A DNA stretch of 64,000 bases from Chloroflexota bacterium (GTDB lineage Bacteria > Chloroflexota > Limnocylindria > QHBO01), in assembly GCA_003243965.1 (NCBI GenBank), contig QHBO01000016.1:195076-259075 (forward strand). The letters run 5' to 3'. Under the pieces are notes generated by a model. It had not been told where the DNA came from. It was given only the letters and a program-made list of their open reading frames with translations, and made no database searches. Below are positions 58,207 through 64,000 of this stretch, piece by piece (position 1 is the first letter of the stretch; each line of letters opens with the position of its first letter). The translations under genes and the position numbers were made by a program.

Positions 58207-58386
58207 TCAGACGTGGTTGATCTCGACCCGCTCTCCGCAGTTGGGGCAATACAGGAGCAGCAGCTTGGGATCCTCCGGGATCGGGCGCCAGCTGTAGACA
58301 TCCTGTTCGCCGATCTGCTCGCCGCAGTGCGGGCACTCATAGCCGAGCTCCAGCCACTGGTCACGGGGGACGTTCTGGCGTCCCAT
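58207..58386 (-). CDS. Small zinc-ribbon protein (59 aa)
   Basis: A 59-residue protein with two CxxC knuckles, ECPHCGEQIG and YCPNCGERVE, about 28 residues apart, as in zinc ribbons. Between them is a QDVYSWRPIPEDPKLLLL stretch. Family and partner are unknown. The ATG overlaps the stop of the upstream hypothetical gene as ATGA, so both form a short operon; the ORF track reports only a longer shadow. Confidence 0.75.
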   Translation of the reverse strand: MGRQNVPRDQWLELGYECPHCGEQIGEQDVYSWRPIPEDPKLLLLYCPNCGERVEINHV

Positions 58387-58868
58387 CAGGCCCTCGGGCC
58401 GTCGCCAGGCTCGCGCTCGGCCACAGGCCGCGGGGGCGGCGGTGGTTCCCAGCCAAGCTTGCGCGGCGAGCCGGGCGGGGTGGAGCCACCACTCAGGTCG
58501 GCGGCGGCGATCGCGGCGCGTGTCTCGCGGGCCCTCGCCGACTCGGCGAGCAGCGGGTAGGACATTGCGGCATACCCCGGCCATTGCCCGACCCCGCCGT
58601 CGCGGATCATGACCATCGACCTGCTGAACGAGCCGGTCACGTCGCGCGCCGAGCGGTCGAGCACCTCGTAGTCGTGGCTCGTCAGCTCTCGGAGCGCCGC
58701 CGGCAGCGTTTCGGGCAGGTATGTCGGATTCGGATTCACCGCCAGGGCACGATCGATGGCGGCGAGCACCACCTCATCGGTCAGGCCTCGTGGAAGGGGG
58801 CGACTGATGTGGTCCATCCGGGGATCCCGGGTGGGGCCGCTGAGGGTCCGCACGATCTTCTTGAACAT
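58386..58868 (-). CDS. Hypothetical protein (160 aa)
   Basis: A 160-residue soluble protein starting MFKKIVRTLSGPTRDPRMDHISRPL, with helical segments LTDEVVLAAIDRALAVNPNPTYLPETLPAAL and a Pro-rich C-terminus (GWEPPPPPRPVAERE). No family is recognised. The start is fixed by a TACAAT box 10 nt upstream. It is operonic with the zinc-ribbon gene and divergent from galU. Confidence 0.65.
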   Translation of the reverse strand: MFKKIVRTLSGPTRDPRMDHISRPLPRGLTDEVVLAAIDRALAVNPNPTYLPETLPAALRELTSHDYEVLDRSARDVTGSFSRSMVMIRDGGVGQWPGYAAMSYPLLAESARARETRAAIAAADLSGGSTPPGSPRKLGWEPPPPPRPVAEREPGDGPRA

Positions 58869-58878
58869 GGGCCCGGCG

Positions 58879-58884
58879 ATTGTA
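58879..58884 (-). promoter_or_regulatory. -10 box TACAAT for the hypothetical/zinc-ribbon operon
   Basis: TACAAT ends 10 nt before the ATG. It shares the intergenic space with the divergent galU promoter. Confidence 0.5.
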
Positions 58885-58921
58885 GCGTCAGGCTCGTCAG
58901 GTCGGGCCTCGGCACACCGGT

Positions 58922-58930
58922 TGATATACT
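58922..58930 (+). promoter_or_regulatory. Extended -10 promoter (TGATATACT) for galU
   Basis: TGATATACT is an extended -10 box about 95 nt upstream of the galU GTG. The GC-rich leader ends with a GGGAGAGG Shine-Dalgarno about 9 nt before the start. Confidence 0.5.
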
Positions 58931-59024
58931 GACCGCCCCGTGGGGAACCCCTCGCCTTCGGCGCGGCCTCGGCAGACGCCTTCAGCGCTGTCACGTTCTC
59001 ACGACCTAGGGAGAGGCTGATCTG

Positions 59025-59897
59025 GTGCGCGTGCGTAAGGCCGTCCTTCCGGCCGCCGGCTTCGGGACCCGCTTCCTGCCGGCGACCAAGGCGATCCCCA
59101 AGGAACTGCTGCCGCTCGTCGATCGGCCGATCATCCAGTACGCGGTGGAGGAGGCGCTCGCCTCCGGGATCGAGCAGATCATCATCGTCATCTCCACCGG
59201 GCGCAGTGCGATCGAGGACCACTTCGACTCGAACCCGACGCTTGAGCGCTGGCTGGAGGAGCGCGGCGACATCGAAATGCTCCGCCACATCCGGCGGATC
59301 AGCGAAATCGGTCCGATCGCCTTCGTGCACCAGAAGGAGCAGCTCGGCCTGGGGCACGCGGTGCTGATGGCCAAGGAGCTCGTCGGCGACGAACCCTTCG
59401 CCGTGCTCCTCTCCGACGACGTGATGCTCAACCCCGGTGGACCGCCGGTCACCCGGCAGCTGATCGACATCCATAAGGCGCACCGGGGCTCGGTGGTGGC
59501 CGTCCAGCGCGTGCCGCACGCCGAGGTGCCGCGCTACGGGATCGTGGCGCCCGTGCGCGAGGAGGGGCGGCTGGTCGAGATCGGCGACCTCGTCGAGAAA
59601 CCGGACGTCGACGATGCGCCATCCGAGCTTGCGGTGCTCGGCCGGTACGTCCTGACGCCCAAGATCTTCGACCTGCTGGAGCAGACCCAGAGCGGGGCGG
59701 GGGGCGAGATCCAGCTGACCGATGCGATCAAGGCCCTGATGCAGGAGCAGCCGGTCTTCGGCTACCAGTTCGACGGGACCCGGCACGACGCCGGCACCCG
59801 GCTCGGGTGGCTGATGGCGAACGTGTCGCTGGCCCTCGAGTCCGAGGTTGCCGAGGAGGTCCGCGGCTACATCCGCGGACTCGACCTGCGAGACTGA
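59025..59897 (+). CDS. galU: UTP-glucose-1-phosphate uridylyltransferase
   Basis: A 290-residue nucleotidyltransferase making UDP-glucose. Motifs: KAVLPAAGFGTRFLPATKAIPKELLPLVDRPIIQY (nucleotide loop), QLGLGHAVLMAKELVG, VLLSDDVML (metal aspartates) and IVEKPD-like LVEKPDVDDAPS. GTRHDAGTRLGWLMAN closes the active site. Length and sequence are normal for GalU. UDP-glucose would feed glycan synthesis with the O-antigen ligase-like protein. It starts at GTG with a Shine-Dalgarno and has a protein kinase gene behind it. Confidence 0.96.
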   Translation: MRVRKAVLPAAGFGTRFLPATKAIPKELLPLVDRPIIQYAVEEALASGIEQIIIVISTGRSAIEDHFDSNPTLERWLEERGDIEMLRHIRRISEIGPIAFVHQKEQLGLGHAVLMAKELVGDEPFAVLLSDDVMLNPGGPPVTRQLIDIHKAHRGSVVAVQRVPHAEVPRYGIVAPVREEGRLVEIGDLVEKPDVDDAPSELAVLGRYVLTPKIFDLLEQTQSGAGGEIQLTDAIKALMQEQPVFGYQFDGTRHDAGTRLGWLMANVSLALESEVAEEVRGYIRGLDLRD

Positions 59898-59961
59898 CCG
59901 GCGCAGTGGCGTCGCGAGCCGCAGACGTCGCGCCGCACAGAGGGCGGGCCGCAGGGTGGAG

Positions 59962-61620
59962 ATGATCGGCAGGCTGGTCGGCGGGCGGTATCGGATCATC
60001 GCACCGCTCGGCGAGGGCGGGATGGCCACCATCTGGCGGGCACTCGACGAGCAGCTCGATCGGGAAGTGGCGGTCAAGCTGCTCCGGCCGCAGTACGGAT
60101 CGGACGCCGGCTTCGCGGCGCGCTTCCGCCAGGAGGCTCGCTCGGCCGGCTCTCTCTCGCACCCCAACATCGTCAGCGTGTTCGACTACGGGACGGACCC
60201 GACCGACGACAACCAGTACATCGTCATGGAGCTGGTCGAGGGCGACAACCTGTCCACCGTCCTCCACGAGCGGGGCAGCCTGTCGACCGAGGATTCGGTG
60301 CGGGTCGCGATCGCGATCGCGTCGGCGCTGGAGGCCGCGCACCGGCGGGGCATCGTCCACCGCGACGTCAAGCCGGGCAACATCCTGATCACCGACGAGG
60401 GCGACGTGAAGGTCACCGACTTTGGGATCGCGAGGGCGGTCAGCGAGGCGAGCATGACGGTCACCGGCACCACCCTCGGCTCGGTCCACTACTTCTCTCC
60501 GGAGCAGGCGCGAGGCGATGAGGTGACGGGCGCCAGCGACGTGTACTCGCTGGGCATCGTGCTGTACGAGATGCTCACCGGACGGCGCCCGTTCGAGGGC
60601 GACTCGGCCGCGGGCGTCGCTCTGCGGCGGCTCAACGAGGACCCGCTGCCGCCCTCCACCTACAAGCCGGTGCCAGCCGGCCTGTCGGCGATCATAATGC
60701 GCGCCCTTGAGCGGGATCCGGCACGCCGCTTCCCCGACGCCGGCTCGCTTGCAGAGGCACTCCGGGTCTGGCGCCGAAACCCCGACGAGCCGGCCCCCCT
60801 GGGCGCAGCCGGTTCGGCGGGAGTGGCGGGCGCCCGGGGAGTGGCGGGCGCCGCGGCGCTGGCGGCGACTGAGGCCGCCGCAACCGTCCCCACGTCCGGC
60901 GATCCGACCGTCTACGTCCCGCCTCGCGTGGCGCGCCCGTCCGACCGCGCGGTGGCAGGACGGCCGCCGTACCGCGCCGCTCCACAGCGGCGCCGCGGCC
61001 AGCCGTGGTGGATCTGGCTGTTGGTGCTGCTCGCGTTGATCCTGCTCGGGACGATCGGCTTCCTGGCATCCCAGATCCTTGGCGGGCTGGGCAGCGGCGC
61101 CACGACGACCCCCGCGGTGGCGGCCGTCGACCTGCCCAATTGGGTCGGCAAGCCGATCGCCGAGGTGCGGCGCTCCGCCGACAGCCTGGGGATCACCTTG
61201 AACCCCAGCCAGGTGGCGAGCGAAAAGCCCGTCGGCACGGTTATCGGCATGGCGCCGCCGGCGGGGACGCAGGTCCACAAGGGGAGCAGCGTCGCGGTGC
61301 AGGTCAGCAGCGGTCCACAGATGGTGTCCGTACCGCCGCTGATCGGGCAGACGACCGATCAGGCGAACCAGACCCTACAGTCAGCGGGGCTGACGCTCGG
61401 CACCGTGACGCCAGAGGCGAGCGGGGCCGACAAGGGGACGGTCATCCGCAGCGTACCGCCGGCAGGTGATGTCGTCGCCAAAGGCAGCCCGGTGAGTGTC
61501 GTGGTCTCGTCCGGCCCCACACCGACGCCCAGCCCGACCCCGACCCCGTCGCCAACACCCAGCCCAACGCTTCGGCCGACACCCAGCCCCTCACCCTCGA
61601 CCGCGCCACCCACGCCCTGA
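59962..61620 (+). CDS. Ser/Thr protein kinase with PASTA repeats
   Basis: A 552-residue membrane kinase of the PknB/PrkC type. The kinase domain has the P-loop LGEGGMATIWRA, catalytic lysine VAVKLL, HRDVKPGN, DFGIA and a GTTLGSVHYFSPEQARG activation loop. After an Ala-rich linker, a transmembrane helix (IWLLVLLALILLGTIGFLASQIL, near 345-370) precedes two PASTA repeats (VDLPNWVGKPIAEVRRSADSLGI and VPPLIGQTTDQANQTLQSAGL). A PTPSPTP-rich tail follows. PASTA domains bind peptidoglycan fragments and link growth to phosphorylation. The ATG is preferred over the upstream in-frame GTG. Confidence 0.95.
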   Translation: MIGRLVGGRYRIIAPLGEGGMATIWRALDEQLDREVAVKLLRPQYGSDAGFAARFRQEARSAGSLSHPNIVSVFDYGTDPTDDNQYIVMELVEGDNLSTVLHERGSLSTEDSVRVAIAIASALEAAHRRGIVHRDVKPGNILITDEGDVKVTDFGIARAVSEASMTVTGTTLGSVHYFSPEQARGDEVTGASDVYSLGIVLYEMLTGRRPFEGDSAAGVALRRLNEDPLPPSTYKPVPAGLSAIIMRALERDPARRFPDAGSLAEALRVWRRNPDEPAPLGAAGSAGVAGARGVAGAAALAATEAAATVPTSGDPTVYVPPRVARPSDRAVAGRPPYRAAPQRRRGQPWWIWLLVLLALILLGTIGFLASQILGGLGSGATTTPAVAAVDLPNWVGKPIAEVRRSADSLGITLNPSQVASEKPVGTVIGMAPPAGTQVHKGSSVAVQVSSGPQMVSVPPLIGQTTDQANQTLQSAGLTLGTVTPEASGADKGTVIRSVPPAGDVVAKGSPVSVVVSSGPTPTPSPTPTPSPTPSPTLRPTPSPSPSTAPPTP

Positions 61621-61661
61621 AGGCAGCGCTGCTGCCGGCTGCCGTCACCCGCCTCCGGTGC

Positions 61662-61667
61662 TAGGAT
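61662..61667 (+). promoter_or_regulatory. -10 box TAGGAT before trx
   Basis: TAGGAT lies 43 nt before the thioredoxin ATG; the leader has an AAGGAGG Shine-Dalgarno. No -35 was recognised. Confidence 0.4.
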
Positions 61668-61710
61668 GCGACCCGCCCATCATCGGGCAGAAGATCCCAA
61701 GGAGGAGTGA

Positions 61711-62034
61711 ATGGCTGCCCCGAGGACCGTCGACGAGTCGACGTTCGAGGCGGAGGTGCTCAACGCGGAACAGCCGGTGCTCGTCGATTTCTGGGCGCCG
61801 TGGTGCGGGCCATGCCGACTCGTCTCCCCGGTGGTCGAGAGCTTCGGTGAGTCGCACGCCGACAAGATCGCGACCGCCAAGGTCAACACCGATGAGAACC
61901 AGCAGCTGGCGATGCGGTACAGCATCTTCAGCATCCCGACCCTGATCGTGTTCAAGGATGGCCGCGAGGCCGCCCGACTGGTCGGCTACATGCCCCAGGA
62001 GGCGATGGAGGCGCGGCTCGCGCAGTTCCTGTAG
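61711..62034 (+). CDS. trxA: Thioredoxin
   Basis: A 107-residue thioredoxin with the canonical FWAPWCGPCR active site, VNTDENQQLAMRYSIFSIPTLIVF with its cis-proline, and a C-terminal helix. It reduces protein disulfides and can serve Bcp and CcmG-like partners. Start and Shine-Dalgarno (AAGGAGGAGTGAATG) are unambiguous. A GC-rich hairpin follows the stop. Confidence 0.97.
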   Translation: MAAPRTVDESTFEAEVLNAEQPVLVDFWAPWCGPCRLVSPVVESFGESHADKIATAKVNTDENQQLAMRYSIFSIPTLIVFKDGREAARLVGYMPQEAMEARLAQFL

Positions 62035-62057
62035 CCCACGCCACGCCTGAGCCCGAT

Positions 62058-62080
62058 GGCCGGCCCGGGGGCCGGCCGTT
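62058..62080 (+). terminator. Hairpin after trx, probable terminator
   Basis: GGCCGGCC / GGCCGGCC, 8-bp stem with a CGGG tetraloop, is followed by GTTT. It lies 24 nt after the trx stop and before the next -10 box. The U-tract is weak. Confidence 0.55.
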
Positions 62081-62094
62081 TGGCGACGCGGCGC

Positions 62095-62100
62095 TACACT
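62095..62100 (+). promoter_or_regulatory. -10 box TACACT before the Cys-rich protein gene
   Basis: TACACT lies about 30 nt upstream of the TTG start; the leader contains GGGAGG as Shine-Dalgarno. Confidence 0.4.
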
Positions 62101-62130
62101 CGTCCCCGCACCGGGAGGCATGACCCAGAG

Positions 62131-62688
62131 TTGATCATCAAGACCGAGCGCCGTGCCGGCGCGGATCGTCGCCGCTCCAACGATCCGTTCGCCCCCGACC
62201 GACGGGAGGCCGACCGCCGCACAATGTGCTGGGAGGTCGAGAACTGCGACCTGACGATTCGCTATCGGTGTCCTGCCTTCATCCTGCGCCGGCCGTGCTG
62301 GGAGCTGTGGGCTGTCGAGGGGGTGGGGCCGGCGCGGGCCTGCTGCTACAACGACAAGGAATGCGCGCCCGGCCGTTGCGTGATCGCGGAGAAGCGATTC
62401 GCCGCCGAGCCTCAGCCATTGACCGTGCACATCGGCCGGCGCGGCATGCCGCTCGGCTACACACGCCCCCGACGCCACAGCTGCCCCCACTTCTACCTGA
62501 CCCATGGCGGCTCGGGCCGGGTCCCGGTCGAGGCACCGCAACTGCTGCGCACGCTCATGAAGCAGGAGGGAGCGGTCGCGCGCTGCCAGTTGCGCGGCGG
62601 GGTGCACCTCGACTCCGGATACGTCACCGACCTGTGCCTGACGGGGCAGTTCCAGGACTGCGTCTTCTTCGAGGACGAGGGGGCCTGA
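62131..62688 (+). CDS. Cys-rich protein with two-CW-like motif, unknown
   Basis: A 185-residue protein (TTG start). A basic N-terminus (KTERRAGADRRRSNDPF) is followed by a Cys-rich part: MCWEVENCDLTIRYRCPAF, then RRPCWELWAV, ARACCYNDKECAPGRCVI and HSCPHFYL. The repeated CWE...C pattern resembles two-CW domains. Two more Cys are in ARCQLR and DLCLTGQFQDCVFFE. At least 12 cysteines suggest metal or Fe-S binding. TTG is chosen because the longer frame would start inside the trx hairpin. Function unknown. It sits directly between trx and folC. Confidence 0.65.
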   Translation: MIIKTERRAGADRRRSNDPFAPDRREADRRTMCWEVENCDLTIRYRCPAFILRRPCWELWAVEGVGPARACCYNDKECAPGRCVIAEKRFAAEPQPLTVHIGRRGMPLGYTRPRRHSCPHFYLTHGGSGRVPVEAPQLLRTLMKQEGAVARCQLRGGVHLDSGYVTDLCLTGQFQDCVFFEDEGA

Positions 62689-62699
62689 GCCACCCAGCG

Positions 62700-64000
62700 A
62701 TGGATTACGCGGCCGCTGTCGCCGCGCTGCAGGCTCGGGGGCGCTTTGGCATCAGTCTCGGGCTGGAGCGCATCGAGCGGCTCCTCGCCGAGCTGGGCGA
62801 CCCCGGGACCGGCCTCGCCGGCTCGCTGGTGGGCGGCACGAATGGCAAGGGCAGCGTGGTGGCGTTGACCCGCTCGGTGCTCAACGCGGCCGGGCTCCAT
62901 GTCGGGACGATGCCCAAGCCGCACCTGGTCAGCTACCGCGAACGGATCGCGGTCGATGGCGTGCCGCTCCGGCCGCAGCAGTTCGCCGACGCGGTCGCTG
63001 AGGTGCTTCCGGTCGCCGACCGGATTTCGGCCCGCCTTGGCCCCCCGACCGAGTTCGAGACGCTCACCGCGGCAGCCGTGCTGGCCCTCTCGCGGATGCG
63101 CCTCGACCTGATGCTGGTCGAGGTCGGGATGGGGGGACGCCTGGACGCCACGAATGCGCTGGACCTCGGGGTGGCGACCATCGTCAACGTCCAACATGAC
63201 CACGAGCGGTACCTGGGCCGGAGCCTGCGGGCGATCGGCACCGAGAAGGCGGCGATCATCAAGCGGGGCGACCTGGCAGTCACCGGCGCCACGGGCGGCG
63301 GTCTGCAGCCCATCCTCGCGCGCGCCGCGGAGGTCGGTGCACCCCTGCGCCGCGCCGGGAAGGGAGGCGAGTACGGCGCCACGGTCACGCAGCTCGATTG
63401 GGACGGGATCGTGGTCTCGGCGCGCCGGCCGGGGGGCGACTTGGCCGACCTGCGGATCGGCCTGCCGGGCAGTTACCAGGCGGCCAACGTGGGCGTCGCG
63501 CTGGCGCTGCTCGACACGCTGGCCGAGGACGCGCAACGGCGGGGCCGGCGGGCCGATATCGACGAGGCGGCGCTTCGGGCCGGGCTGGCGGGCGCACGCT
63601 GGCCGGGGCGCATGGAGCTCCTCCCCGGGCCGCCCGGCGGCCCTGCTCGCGTCCTCCTCGACGGCGCCCACAACCCGACGGGCGCCGCCGCGCTGGCCAG
63701 GAGCCTCGCGGAGCTCGGGGTGCGTGCGCCGGTTCTCGTCTTCGGCGCGATGCACGGGAAGCATGTCACCGCCGTCCTGCGCCACCTGGCGACCCTGCAC
63801 CCGCGACCGATCTTCACCCGTGTTGCCGACGCGCACGCCCACGACCCCGGTTCGCTGCGCGCGCGGTGGCGGGCCATCGTGGGCACGCCCGCAGAGGTGG
63901 CCCCGGATCCGGCGCGTGCGCTGGAGGCCGCCGCACTCATGGCGGCCGATGACCAGCCCGTGGTGGTTGCCGGCTCCCTGTACCTTGTCGGCGCGGTGCG
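62700..64000 (+). CDS. folC: Folylpolyglutamate synthase/dihydrofolate synthase (cut by window end)
   Basis: The first 433 residues of a FolC/MurC-like ligase; the ORF track misses it because the stop lies beyond the window. Visible: FGISLGLERIERLLAELG, the P-loop VGGTNGKGSVVAL, the H-x-x-x-E-region LVEVGMGGRLDATNAL, TIVNVQHDHERYLG, where FolC usually has N-I-x-x-D-H, and the ADP-binding DGAHNPTGAAALARSL. It adds glutamate to dihydropteroate or folates. The first codon is an ATG 11 nt after the stop of the Cys-rich gene. Residues fit FolC up to SLYLVGAV. Confidence 0.93.
   Translation, partial: MDYAAAVAALQARGRFGISLGLERIERLLAELGDPGTGLAGSLVGGTNGKGSVVALTRSVLNAAGLHVGTMPKPHLVSYRERIAVDGVPLRPQQFADAVAEVLPVADRISARLGPPTEFETLTAAAVLALSRMRLDLMLVEVGMGGRLDATNALDLGVATIVNVQHDHERYLGRSLRAIGTEKAAIIKRGDLAVTGATGGGLQPILARAAEVGAPLRRAGKGGEYGATVTQLDWDGIVVSARRPGGDLADLRIGLPGSYQAANVGVALALLDTLAEDAQRRGRRADIDEAALRAGLAGARWPGRMELLPGPPGGPARVLLDGAHNPTGAAALARSLAELGVRAPVLVFGAMHGKHVTAVLRHLATLHPRPIFTRVADAHAHDPGSLRARWRAIVGTPAEVAPDPARALEAAALMAADDQPVVVAGSLYLVGAV

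Noticed and set aside
62493-63842. 449-aa minus-strand ORF near the right edge
   Set aside because: Antisense to folC, which is open to the window end and carries NGKGS and HNP motifs.
1-64000. CRISPR arrays, transposons, integrases, phage or plasmid features
   Set aside because: None seen. The few tandem repeats have 9- or 22-bp units without spacers, and no recombinase-like protein is present.

Overview
The window is about 64 kb of very GC-rich (roughly 70%), densely coded bacterial chromosome. Genes are often joined by 4-nt ATGA or 8-nt start/stop overlaps, and no gap exceeds 300 bp. I see no transposase, integrase, phage gene, CRISPR array or rRNA. One tRNA gene (Glu, anticodon TTC) is present. 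The gene content suggests a Gram-positive-like or monoderm, aerobic, high-GC bacterium. It combines a complete System I cytochrome c maturation set, a split cytochrome b with an APWY-type Qo motif, a PASTA kinase, and NHEJ genes (Ku plus an archaeal-type DNA ligase). I infer a Chloroflexota lineage (Limnocylindria/Ellin6529-like), but the assignment rests on family resemblance only.

Layout. 1-0.9 kb: pirin (cut by the window edge) and YceI, divergent from a MarR regulator with a palindrome between them. 1.4-8.3 kb: one minus-strand operon ccmABCDEFGHI for haem export, apocytochrome reduction and ligation. 8.4-11.2 kb: a truncated phosphotransferase remnant, an HxlR regulator, a GAF protein, and an ECF sigma factor overlapping a membrane/Tat-anchored Rieske protein. 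11.2-20 kb: a lipoprotein beta-propeller, a divergent transketolase coupled to an aminotransferase, an A-type Fe-S carrier, a GbsR-like regulator and a class II aldolase. 19.3-25 kb: a respiratory operon comprising a GltD-like flavo/Fe-S protein, cytochrome b, subunit IV, a Rieske protein, a dihaem cytochrome c and two small membrane proteins. 25-34.5 kb: a penicillin-binding protein with a LmbE deacetylase, the YhaO/YhaN (SbcD/SbcC-like) pair, Bcp peroxiredoxin with three tiny membrane proteins, and an alpha/beta hydrolase. 34.5-40 kb: a DAO-type oxidase and a thiamine operon (TPP riboswitch, thiN, ykoE, ykoD, ykoC). 39.6-43.5 kb: YbaK, a secreted lipoprotein/M23/beta-propeller operon and a BAM/GIDE-like membrane protein. 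43.7-52 kb: a large HTH-GAF-GGDEF-HD signalling protein, a lipoprotein, and a WYL/CYTH/O-antigen-ligase run. 52-57.3 kb: a double-strand-break repair neighbourhood with Ku, a catalytically dead ligase paralogue and an active-type DNA ligase, interleaved with a receiver protein, OsmC and a NERD-like protein. 57.4-64 kb: KGG stress protein, tRNA-Glu, a zinc ribbon, GalU, PASTA kinase, thioredoxin, a Cys-rich protein and FolC (cut by the window end).

How the genes fit together. The ccm operon would supply covalent haem to cytochromes such as the dihaem protein of the cytochrome b operon. The A-type carrier could serve the several Fe-S proteins present. The thiamine operon supplies the cofactor used by the transketolase. 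Kinase, PBP and GalU belong to envelope biology.

Two sequence-level habits stand out. The heptamer ACCGATG is strongly over-represented and abuts many start codons. Many monocistronic starts lie only 6-10 nt after a TANNNT -10 box, which suggests leaderless transcripts. The most interesting local systems are the sigma/Rieske pair, the Ku/pseudo-ligase pair, the flavoprotein-cytochrome b operon and a CcmG with a CX3C active site.
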